The notes beneath the pieces were generated by a model. That model worked only from the letters and a program-made list of their open reading frames with translations. It did not search any database and had not been told where the DNA came from. Positions 1 through 7,240 of a DNA stretch of 11,364 bases are shown here, one piece after another; position 1 is the first letter of the stretch; each line of letters begins with the position of its first letter. The position numbers and the translations under genes are program-made. Source of the stretch: Chlamydiota bacterium (GTDB lineage Bacteria; Chlamydiota; Chlamydiia; Chlamydiales; SM23-39); assembly GCA_021772165.1 (NCBI GenBank), contig JAJFMM010000226.1:1-11364 (forward strand), given 5' to 3'.

Positions 1-375
1 AAGCGCGATATAGAGAAGCCCGAAGGAGGAAACAGCTAAATTGACAATCGCCCCCGACTTTTCTCGAAAATGGTGAGCAAAGAGAATCAGGATCGATAGG
101 AAAAAGGCAGCCTCAGGAAACAGCGGCCAATCAAGGGCAGCCAAAAAGAAAGAGATCGTTACAAATCCTGCGAGAACAGTCAGAAGAGACGCATTGACTA
201 CCCCTCCCTTTTCTCGAGCAAATTGATTGTATTCCCACACTGCAATGCCTGACAAAACAGCCAGGCCCAGGGCCGTCACCAGCATCATCCAGGGCAAAAA
301 TGCAAAACAGAGAATAAATACAACGGCTGTGATCGAAATTCCGGAAGCGATCAACCTACGACTGAGATCCTTCAT
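1..375 (-). CDS. cdsA: Phosphatidate cytidylyltransferase CdsA, N-terminal part (runs off the left edge)
   Basis: CdsA makes CDP-diacylglycerol from phosphatidic acid and CTP at the inner membrane, the precursor of bacterial phospholipids. Only the first 125 codons are present, starting MKDLSRRLIASGISITAVVF with an ATG at 375-373; the C-terminal half with the CdsA signature lies outside the window. What is visible is a short basic N-terminus followed by several hydrophobic segments (about residues 9-45, 58-72 and 77-92), as expected for this polytopic enzyme. The first 125 residues carry no unique catalytic motif, so the call rests on this membrane profile, the family-like start (RLIxSGIxI) and position directly after uppS, a pairing common in bacteria and present in Chlamydia. 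The start lies 6 bases after the uppS stop, with AGGGAG at 391-386 as a ribosome binding site, so it is probably co-transcribed with uppS. Confidence 0.83.
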   Translation of the reverse strand, partial: MKDLSRRLIASGISITAVVFILCFAFLPWMMLVTALGLAVLSGIAVWEYNQFAREKGGVVNASLLTVLAGFVTISFFLAALDWPLFPEAAFFLSILILFAHHFREKSGAIVNLAVSSFGLLYIAL

Positions 376-381
376 ACTCTT

Positions 382-1167
382 TTATCTCCCTACTCTTCTT
401 TGCCTCGACTGATACTCCAGCAGAGCCTCCAAAAGCTCTCTAGGTGTAAAGTCGGGCCAAAATTTATCAGTAATGTAAAGCTCAGAATAGGAAATTTGCC
501 ATAAAAGAAAATTGCTAATACGCATCTCTCCTCCCGTTCGAATCAATAAATCGGGATCGCCCCATCGGCTGGTATCAAGAAATGTCCCAATAAAATCCTC
601 GGTGAGCTCCTGCGGCTTAATTCTACACGTCTCGTGACGCACGAGGATTTTTTCTACTGCACGGCGGATCTCATCGCGTCCGCCATAATTGATTGCCAAG
701 ACAAGATTAATTCTGCTACAGCCCTTTGTAGCTTTCCTTGTCTTCTGGATCGCATCTTGAATCTTGGAAGGCAGCCCCGACTCATCGCCAATGACATTAA
801 AACAAATTCCCTCTTCCACCATAGCCTCTCGCTTATGGTTGAGATAGAATTCGAACATTTCCATCAATGACTTGATCTCATTGCCCGGGCGTGACCAGTT
901 TTCTGTTGAAAAACCGTAAACCGTCAACGTTTCAATCCCGAGCTCGGCCGAAGCGTGCACGATCTCTGTTAAAAGCTCAGCTCCCTCCCAGTGACCCGCT
1001 ACCATTTGAAGTTTTTCGCTGCGAGCCCAGCGCCGATTGCCATCCATGATGATCGCAATATGCCGAGGCAAAATATTTGGATCGAGGAGCTCGATCTCAT
1101 CAGGCGTAAACACGCTGTTATTTTTCGCTGTTTCCAAATCAACAGACACCGGAGGAATCGCCGTCAC
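382..1167 (-). CDS. uppS: Undecaprenyl diphosphate synthase (cis-prenyltransferase) UppS
   Basis: UppS adds isopentenyl diphosphate units in cis to farnesyl diphosphate, giving the C55 carrier lipid for peptidoglycan and other surface glycans. The 261-residue product has the complete family signature: HIAIIMDGNRRWA (residues 36-48, catalytic Asp42), GHWEGAE (58-64), LTVYGFSTENW (81-91), INYGGRDE and DPDLLIRTGGE (204-214), followed by the S-N-F-L-L-W-Q motif. Length is close to the usual ~250, with about 16 extra residues before the catalytic Asp compared with E. coli UppS. The start is a GTG that overlaps the purA stop as GTGA; AGGAGG lies 7 bases upstream inside the end of purA and supports this choice. 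Translation is probably coupled to purA. Nothing essential appears to be missing. Confidence 0.97.
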   Translation of the reverse strand: MTAIPPVSVDLETAKNNSVFTPDEIELLDPNILPRHIAIIMDGNRRWARSEKLQMVAGHWEGAELLTEIVHASAELGIETLTVYGFSTENWSRPGNEIKSLMEMFEFYLNHKREAMVEEGICFNVIGDESGLPSKIQDAIQKTRKATKGCSRINLVLAINYGGRDEIRRAVEKILVRHETCRIKPQELTEDFIGTFLDTSRWGDPDLLIRTGGEMRISNFLLWQISYSELYITDKFWPDFTPRELLEALLEYQSRQRRVGR

Positions 1168-2465
1168 GAAGAGACCTCCTCAAAAAACCGATCCATCCAG
1201 AGCGTCTGATCTCGAGCAGGGCCAACAGAAATCAGGCTGATCGCCACACCGGAGAGCTCTTCGATCCTTCTTAGATACGCGCGGGCAGCGTGAGGTAGCT
1301 CTCGATAATTACGAATCCCTGTTGTCGGCTTTTTCCATCCATCGATCGTCTCGTAGATTGGCTCGATCCGCTCCAGCTCATCGCCTGTGGCGGGAAAGGA
1401 GGTAAGCGTCTGACCATCCAAGCGGTAACCCGTGCAAATTTTAATTTTGTCGAACCCGTCTAAAATATCCAATTTCATGATCGCCAGGCAATTCACGCCA
1501 CTCAAACGAATCGTATGGGACACTAAAAAAGCGTCAAACCAGCCAATGCGTCTCTTGCGACCCGTCGTAACACCAATTTCGCGAGACGCGTTATGATCGG
1601 GAAAAAGCTTATATTCTTCATCGGAAAGCTCGGAGGGAAAAGGCCCATTGCCAACGCGAGTCGTATACGCTTTCACCACACCCAGAATCCGATCTATGCA
1701 AGGCCCCACACCTAGCCCCGCAGGGATACCACCCGCGATCGTGCAAGAAGATGTCACAAAGGGATAGGTTCCAAACGTCAGATCGAGAAGAGATCCCTGA
1801 GCGCCCTCAAAAAGGACCCTCTCCTTCTGCTGAATCGCTTCATAGAGCATCTCTTCCACGGGAGCCACAAAAGGAGCCAGCTTCTGAGCATAGCCCTCAT
1901 ATTCAGAGGCAATTTCTTCGAAATCGAGGGGAGGATGATCATAGAGCTTTTCCAGCTCATGATTTTTTCTGCTAAGAGTTTCTTTGAGTCTCTGCCGAAA
2001 AGTCGGCGAAAGGAGATCTGCCAGTCTCAAGCCAAGACGATTTGCTTTGTCCGCATAGCAAGGACCAATGCCTTTTTTTGTCGTTCCAATGGCCAGCTCC
2101 CCCTTGCTCTTATCTCCCAGCCCATCGAGAAGGCGATGGTAAGGAAAAACTAAATGAGCATATCGAGAGAGAAACAGACGCTTTTCAAAGGCGATGCCGT
2201 GAGCGCGAATCGCATCCAGCTCTTCCAAAAAAGATTTGGGATCGATGACCGTCCCCCCACCAATATAGCACTTTGCGTGGGGATAGAGGATGCCGGACGG
2301 AATCAGATGGAACTGATACTCTTTTTCTTGAACAACAACAGTATGTCCGGCGTTATTACCACCCTGAGCCCGTGCAATATGCGAGGCTGATTCAGAAAGG
2401 AGGTCAACGACCTTTCCCTTCCCTTCATCTCCCCACTGCATTCCAATAACAGCGACCAATGACAT
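1164..2465 (-). CDS. purA: Adenylosuccinate synthetase PurA
   Basis: PurA condenses IMP with aspartate using GTP to form adenylosuccinate, the first committed step from IMP to AMP, in the cytosol. Starting at MSLVAVIGMQWGDEGKGK gives 433 residues, the normal family length. Visible motifs are the GTP-binding loop GDEGKGK (residues 12-18) with catalytic Asp13, GGNNAGHT with catalytic His41 (same numbering as the E. coli enzyme), GTTKKGIGPCYADK, EGAQGSLLD, VGNGPFPSEL, TTGRKRRIGWFDA and a C-terminal SVGPARDQTLW. The frame stays open to 2663, but the extra 66 residues look unrelated to the family and would overlap the start of secDF, so ATG 2465 is preferred. It leads the purA-uppS-cdsA operon. 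Chlamydia species lack purA, so its presence in this block points to a relative with some IMP-to-AMP conversion; purB, also needed, is not in the window. Confidence 0.96.
   Translation of the reverse strand: MSLVAVIGMQWGDEGKGKVVDLLSESASHIARAQGGNNAGHTVVVQEKEYQFHLIPSGILYPHAKCYIGGGTVIDPKSFLEELDAIRAHGIAFEKRLFLSRYAHLVFPYHRLLDGLGDKSKGELAIGTTKKGIGPCYADKANRLGLRLADLLSPTFRQRLKETLSRKNHELEKLYDHPPLDFEEIASEYEGYAQKLAPFVAPVEEMLYEAIQQKERVLFEGAQGSLLDLTFGTYPFVTSSCTIAGGIPAGLGVGPCIDRILGVVKAYTTRVGNGPFPSELSDEEYKLFPDHNASREIGVTTGRKRRIGWFDAFLVSHTIRLSGVNCLAIMKLDILDGFDKIKICTGYRLDGQTLTSFPATGDELERIEPIYETIDGWKKPTTGIRNYRELPHAARAYLRRIEELSGVAISLISVGPARDQTLWMDRFFEEVSS
1175..1180 (-). promoter_or_regulatory. Strong ribosome binding site for uppS
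   Basis: On the minus strand AGGAGG sits 7 bases upstream of the GTG at 1167-1165. It lies inside the last codons of purA (Glu-Glu-Val-Ser-Ser-stop). It decides the uppS start in favour of GTG and suggests reinitiation or coupling after purA terminates at the overlapping TGA. Confidence 0.8.
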
Positions 2466-2605
2466 AAACCTACAAAATTTAACATTCCATGATAACCAAC
2501 CAGAGAGTTCGCAGAAACTGTTTTTTGGAGAAACTGATGTTTCGTTGGACAAAATCGAGGAGGATTGCATAATCTTCCTATATTTCTCACCCTCAAGTAA
2601 TTCAT
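2466..2605. promoter_or_regulatory. Divergent purA/secDF intergenic region
   Basis: This 140-base spacer separates the divergently transcribed purA and secDF. The secDF side contains a credible sigma-70-like promoter (2546-2573). For purA I see only a weak AGG ribosome binding site about 7 bases upstream of its ATG and a TATCAT-like -10 on the minus strand without a matching -35, so the purA promoter is not located. Confidence 0.6.
2546..2573 (+). promoter_or_regulatory. Putative sigma-70-type promoter for secDF
   Basis: TGGACA at 2546-2551 (5 of 6 to TTGACA), a 16-base spacer, and CATAAT at 2568-2573 (5 of 6 to TATAAT). Predicted transcription start is near 2580, leaving a leader of about 26 bases before the ATG at 2606. 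No strong Shine-Dalgarno follows. GAGGAGG at 2557-2563 falls inside the promoter spacer and is too far upstream to serve the start. Confidence 0.5.
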
Positions 2606-5600
2606 ATGGAAAAGCAAAAAAAATGGCACTGGGCACTGATACTAACAGTCTTTGCTCTGACACTTTACAACATCATTCCCACGATCCTCTACTATGCGAA
2701 ACCACTGAAAGATTCGGTTTCTGAAGAAGTTGGGAAGACTACTGCTTCTGAAATAGCTCACCGCCTTCATGCTATGGAAGGAGATTCCATCGAATGGCTG
2801 GGCTCCTACTGCGCCCTTCTCAATATTAAACCGCTTTCCATATCCATTGACCCCGCATGCCCACAGCAAGTTCAGATCCAGTGCTCAAAAACTGAAGACG
2901 CCTCGCTGCTTCAACGGACCCTCCGGCGCGCCGGCTCCCTGATCCCCTTCGTTCCGGCTCAGCTCAACCCTCTGGCCTCCGAATCGCACACAAAGTCAGT
3001 CACAGTTCTCCGCAAGCTCCCAGTCTCCTTTGACAATGCGGCCGTCGATCGCTACTTCTCCTATACGACCCGCTTCGAAAAGGATGGCTCTCCCTCGCCA
3101 CTCTACGCGGAAACAGTCATCGACAGAGCAGCACAGATCGCCTCACTTGCCGCGGGCTCCAGCGATGCCTCAGAGATGATCAAAGCAGCACAATCCTACT
3201 CCAGCAAGGAAGTACCCGAAGAGCTTTTGCTAGGCGTCGCCTCAAAAATTAACAGTACCTCCGATCTATTCAAGAATTCTGAAGCCCTACGCGTGCGCTT
3301 CTGCTCCAACATGACATCCGGCACCACGGAAGAGCGGGCAGCTCACCTGGACCACCTTAACGCATCCATAGATGCCCTGCGCGATCGCCTCAGATTGGAA
3401 AAGTCCAGTGCTGCAGATGAGCCAGACACAATCCAACTAATCGAGAAAAAAGAGGGAGCCCTCTCTCTTGCACAGCTTTTTCTAAAAAAGTATCGCACCT
3501 CATTCTTGAACGGCCTATCTAGCCTCTCTTTTGACGCAGCTCACAAAGCCCTCAAAGCAGAGCTTCCGAATACGCCTACGAAGATCCAATCGCTACCTCT
3601 TGGCGCCTCTCCCTTCTTTAGCGACCTGAACATCGACTGGAACCATGGAGAGATCACCCTAAAGCTCCGAGCTGAGCTTGCATCACTTAGAAATTCAGCG
3701 ACAAACCACGACCAACTCGAACAGCTCCTCATCAATGAACTAGCCCGCATAGCTAGCGCATCCAATGAGCTGTTTAGCCCTGAAAAAAATTCGTTTTCAC
3801 TACAACTCCACCAGTTGACCGAAGCGAACTCCTTCCTTGTTTTCAACCTCAAGGCCCTGGCTAAAGATCAATCTAAAGCGCTTCTAACTCTCTTACAAAA
3901 GCAGTGGCATCCCAAGCATCCAGACCTTCTTCCGGCGCACTTCCCTATCGTAGATGCAGCTGGCTACGAAGCTCTCTCTGAGCGGCAAAAAAAACTCTGC
4001 CTTTGCGTCTTTTCACAACCCTCTGAGAGCCCTATCACTAAAGAAGCCGTCAACCACGGCTCTCTCTACATTTTCGCAAGAGGCCTAGACAGAATTCTTC
4101 AAGAATCGCACAACGGCCCCGCCTCAAGCGCCTCCAAAAACCTGCAAAGCGACTTCGACAAATTGTCCGCACTTCTTAGACAGAGCGGCTTTTCAGGCTA
4201 TAGCGCTGCAGCGATCTCCCCTGAATACGCAGGCGATTACCTCTTTGAGAGCCCCGATGCACAAAGAGCCATCCTTGCAGCAACTAGAGAAGACTTTCAC
4301 GCTAAAGGTTCTCAGCAATACGCTCTCCTAGAGTTTTCCAATCTAGAGCAGAGAATCATCACACAAAATCGCATCGACACAAGCCTGCACGAAGATCTCC
4401 TCAAGTGGAGAGACGAATACGCAAGCTCGCAATCCAAGCCGGAACCATCGATGCGCTACGATGTACCTAGCCCTACAAAGAGCGTTTTCTGGAGCAACAT
4501 CGCCCTCTCTTACAAAAAATACTTCCGCGGCGACGATCGCAAGATCATCCGTTGGGGCCTCGATCTGTCCGGCGGAAAAACAGTCCAGATTGAACTACGC
4601 GACCAGAACAACAAACTCGTCTCAGATGAGACCGACCTCAGACAAGGCATCAACGAACTGTTCAACCGCGTCAATAAAATGGGCGTCTCCGAAGTTGCCA
4701 TCCGCCAACTCGGAAACAACATCGTCCTCGACTTCCCAGGATCTCAAGCCCTAGGTGCCGCCGAACTCGTCAAAGCGTCTACGATGTACTTTCACATCGT
4801 CAATGAGAAGTTCTCCGCCGCCAATCCGCAGCTCGCTGAACTCTCGAACCGCTTTCTACAGGAAGTCTGGAACGAAGCCGTAGTCATGAACCGCAAAGAT
4901 CCAGACAGCATCAACGCAATCGCCTGGAAACATCTGCATGGAGATGGCGTTGATACGAATAGCATACGCCCTCGCTCCGACGCAGCCCGCACTTTGTACG
5001 AGCAAGGACTCCGCCTCCAGCCCCCCACAGATCGCATCTGCTCGAGCGCGCTCGATGACTCCGTGTCAAAAATCGCCCTACTCCGCAGCGAATCAGATGA
5101 GCCACAAAAACAGGGACACCCCCTTCTTTTTGTCTTTGCCAACTACGCACTAGAAGGCTCGAACCTGACAGACATCCGATCCTCCTACGACCCCTCACAA
5201 GGCAACTACCTTAGCTTCGGCGTCAAAGGATCTGCCACAGCGCGCGACGGACAGCATAGCAATCCACAAACCGAGTTCCACTCCTGGACATCTCACTTTT
5301 CACAGGATGCGATCACAGGAACTCCGAGAGAAAACTACTCACGAGGCTCAGGATGGAGAATGGCCGTTGTCCTCAACAACTCAGTCATTAGCGCACCGAC
5401 CCTCAATGCGTCTCTCAAAGATACCGCCATGATCTCCGGCAGCTTCACCCAGCGTGAAGTCACCCAGCTCGCCTCCGATTTGAAAGCAGGCTCCCTAACC
5501 TTTACACCGCACATCCTCTCTGAAAAGAACGTAAGCCCAGAGCTAGGAAAGTCGGACAGAATGAAAGGAATTACAGCCACCGCCGCAGCACTGATCCTCG

Positions 5601-7051
5601 TGATCCTCTCGATGATCTGCTACTACCGCTTCGCAGGCCTCGTCGCCTCCGCAGCCGTCATCATTAACCTGCTGGTCCTCTGGGCAACGCTGCAAAATCT
5701 GCAAGCAACCTTGAGCTTGGCCGGTATCGCAGGCATCATCCTCACCGTAGGAATGGCCGTCGATGCAAACGTTCTCGTCTTCGAGCGTATTAAAGAAGAA
5801 CTCGCAGCAGGAAAACGCTTGAGCGCAGCGATCGCCGCAGGCTACCAGAAAGCCTTCACAGCCATCCTCGACTCCAACGTCACAACCATCATAGCAGCAC
5901 TCATCCTGCTCAACTTTGACGCCGGTCCTATCAAAGGATTTGCCATCACACTGATCATCGGGATCGCCTCTTCGATGTTCACGGCACTCTTTATGACCCG
6001 AGCCTACTTTACACATTGGCTGTCAAAAGCATCAGACAGATCCCTCAAGATGTCCAACTGGGTACAAAGTTCCACCCTGAACTTCCTGAAAGGATCAAAA
6101 GTCGCCATCACACTCTCTGTTGCGATCATCGCAATAGGAGGGACGCTTCTCACCCAGCACAGCAGCACACTCTTCGGCATGGATTTTACAGGCGGTTACG
6201 CACTGGAGTTCGAAGTAGCCTCTCATGAAGACGCCTCTACAGCCGTCTCCGGAGCACTACAGAACAGCGGAGCGTCTGCCCAAGATTTTCAGATCCGGCA
6301 GCTGAACCCCTCCACCCATCTGCGCGTTCTTTTCTCAACGGCAATGGAACAGAGCGGAAACCCCTTCCACAATGCTACCGATACGATAGGCACACACAGC
6401 CCACAAGTGACTTGGGTACTCAACGCACTCAATCAAGAGGGCATCCAACTCACATCAGAGAGCCTAGCTGCAATCGACGCAAACTGGGTAGCGATTAGCG
6501 GACAGATGTCCGACAGCATGCGCAACAATGCGCTCATAGGACTTGGCATAGCCTTTGTCTGCATCTTCATCTACCTCACCATTCGTTTTGAGGCGACCTA
6601 TGCAGCAAGCGCGATCATCTGCCTGCTCCACGACGTCTGCATCACGCTTGGCATCATGGGCCTTCTCCACGCATTCAAAGTACCCGTGCAGATCGACCTC
6701 AATACCATAGCGGCCCTGATGACCATCATCGGCTACTCTCTCAACGATACCATCATCATCTTTGACAGAATCCGCGAAGACGTGAAACAGATGCGAGGCC
6801 AACCACTCTCAGCAGTCGTTAACCATGCGCTCAACGCAACACTGAGCCGCACCTCGATCACATCGGGAACGACACTGATTGCGCTGCTCTCACTTGTGCT
6901 ACTCGGAGGCTCATCGATCTTCAGCTTTGCACTCGTCATGACCATTGGAGTCGTTTTCGGAACGCTCTCTTCCTGGTTCATCGCAGCGCCGCTTTTACTC
7001 GCATTCCATCGCATGGCATCGAAAAAAAGCCTCGTCGTAACCGAGCTCTAA
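2606..7051 (+). CDS. secDF: Fused protein-export subunit SecDF
   Basis: SecD and SecF form an inner-membrane RND-type machine that uses the proton gradient to finish export of proteins through SecYEG. Here both are one 1481-residue chain, the arrangement found in Chlamydia. A first membrane segment (about residues 8-30) leads into a very large periplasmic region. The SecD signature DLSGG is at 653-657, the block NRVNKMGVSEVAIRQLG follows, and the SecD membrane block begins near 988 with GMAVDANVLVFERIKEE (1049-1065, key Asp1053). The SecF half begins with a membrane segment near 1165, its signature GMDFTGG at 1191-1197, and ends with GYSLNDTIIIFDRIRE (1376-1391, Asp1381 and Arg1388) among the last membrane segments. 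All proton-relay motifs appear intact. Residues 31-645 are far longer than in E. coli SecD and hold no motif I recognise; part (about 245-305) looks helical and charged. The gene diverges from purA and precedes recJ, as in Chlamydia. Confidence 0.96.
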   Translation: MEKQKKWHWALILTVFALTLYNIIPTILYYAKPLKDSVSEEVGKTTASEIAHRLHAMEGDSIEWLGSYCALLNIKPLSISIDPACPQQVQIQCSKTEDASLLQRTLRRAGSLIPFVPAQLNPLASESHTKSVTVLRKLPVSFDNAAVDRYFSYTTRFEKDGSPSPLYAETVIDRAAQIASLAAGSSDASEMIKAAQSYSSKEVPEELLLGVASKINSTSDLFKNSEALRVRFCSNMTSGTTEERAAHLDHLNASIDALRDRLRLEKSSAADEPDTIQLIEKKEGALSLAQLFLKKYRTSFLNGLSSLSFDAAHKALKAELPNTPTKIQSLPLGASPFFSDLNIDWNHGEITLKLRAELASLRNSATNHDQLEQLLINELARIASASNELFSPEKNSFSLQLHQLTEANSFLVFNLKALAKDQSKALLTLLQKQWHPKHPDLLPAHFPIVDAAGYEALSERQKKLCLCVFSQPSESPITKEAVNHGSLYIFARGLDRILQESHNGPASSASKNLQSDFDKLSALLRQSGFSGYSAAAISPEYAGDYLFESPDAQRAILAATREDFHAKGSQQYALLEFSNLEQRIITQNRIDTSLHEDLLKWRDEYASSQSKPEPSMRYDVPSPTKSVFWSNIALSYKKYFRGDDRKIIRWGLDLSGGKTVQIELRDQNNKLVSDETDLRQGINELFNRVNKMGVSEVAIRQLGNNIVLDFPGSQALGAAELVKASTMYFHIVNEKFSAANPQLAELSNRFLQEVWNEAVVMNRKDPDSINAIAWKHLHGDGVDTNSIRPRSDAARTLYEQGLRLQPPTDRICSSALDDSVSKIALLRSESDEPQKQGHPLLFVFANYALEGSNLTDIRSSYDPSQGNYLSFGVKGSATARDGQHSNPQTEFHSWTSHFSQDAITGTPRENYSRGSGWRMAVVLNNSVISAPTLNASLKDTAMISGSFTQREVTQLASDLKAGSLTFTPHILSEKNVSPELGKSDRMKGITATAAALILVILSMICYYRFAGLVASAAVIINLLVLWATLQNLQATLSLAGIAGIILTVGMAVDANVLVFERIKEELAAGKRLSAAIAAGYQKAFTAILDSNVTTIIAALILLNFDAGPIKGFAITLIIGIASSMFTALFMTRAYFTHWLSKASDRSLKMSNWVQSSTLNFLKGSKVAITLSVAIIAIGGTLLTQHSSTLFGMDFTGGYALEFEVASHEDASTAVSGALQNSGASAQDFQIRQLNPSTHLRVLFSTAMEQSGNPFHNATDTIGTHSPQVTWVLNALNQEGIQLTSESLAAIDANWVAISGQMSDSMRNNALIGLGIAFVCIFIYLTIRFEATYAASAIICLLHDVCITLGIMGLLHAFKVPVQIDLNTIAALMTIIGYSLNDTIIIFDRIREDVKQMRGQPLSAVVNHALNATLSRTSITSGTTLIALLSLVLLGGSSIFSFALVMTIGVVFGTLSSWFIAAPLLLAFHRMASKKSLVVTEL

Positions 7052-7240
7052 GTCGAGCTTCAATCAAAACTTCAGCACACACCTACCTATCCGCAAGCAT
7101 TTGCGGATAGGCATGTGATATCTATCGCTAGCCAATCTTGACCGCTCTCTCTCCCGAAAGAAAAAAATCGAAGAATTTACGCCTCAAAAATGCATAAAGT
7201 CAAGTATAACTTAAGAAAATATTGAACATGAAGCCACCCA
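7052..7240. other. secDF-recJ intergenic spacer
   Basis: This spacer contains the hairpin at 7086-7111 and then an increasingly AT-rich stretch before recJ. TATAAC at 7205-7210 could be a -10 element (5 of 6 to TATAAT) about 30 bases before the recJ start, but the sequence 16-18 bases upstream of it has no good -35 match, so the promoter is only tentative. No Shine-Dalgarno is visible before the recJ start. Confidence 0.4.
7086..7111. terminator. Perfect 11-bp inverted repeat downstream of secDF
   Basis: CCTATCCGCAA (7086-7096) and TTGCGGATAGG (7101-7111) are exact reverse complements around a GCAT loop. It begins 34 bases after the secDF stop, so it most likely marks the 3' end of the secDF transcript. 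There is no T-run on either side, so it is not a classical intrinsic terminator; it could instead be a 3' stabiliser or a copy of a short interspersed palindrome. Confidence 0.6.

Noticed and set aside
2466..2663. N-terminal extension of purA by 66 residues
   Set aside because: The extension shows no resemblance to the start of adenylosuccinate synthetases, overlaps the secDF start and promoter, and the family start at MSLVAVIG gives the canonical numbering (Asp13, His41).
4461..4754. Plus-strand frame of 97 codons within secDF
   Set aside because: It is an out-of-frame shadow of the region coding the SecD DLSGG signature, which is clearly the real frame.
5543..6016. Minus-strand frame of 157 codons inside secDF
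   Set aside because: It is the antisense shadow of the SecD membrane block; the Cys-, Asp- and Gly-rich product has no recognisable fold and no ribosome site.
7086..7111. Chromosome dimer resolution (dif) site or phage attachment site
   Set aside because: The arms and spacer do not resemble the XerC/XerD dif consensus, and no integrase or element boundary is nearby.
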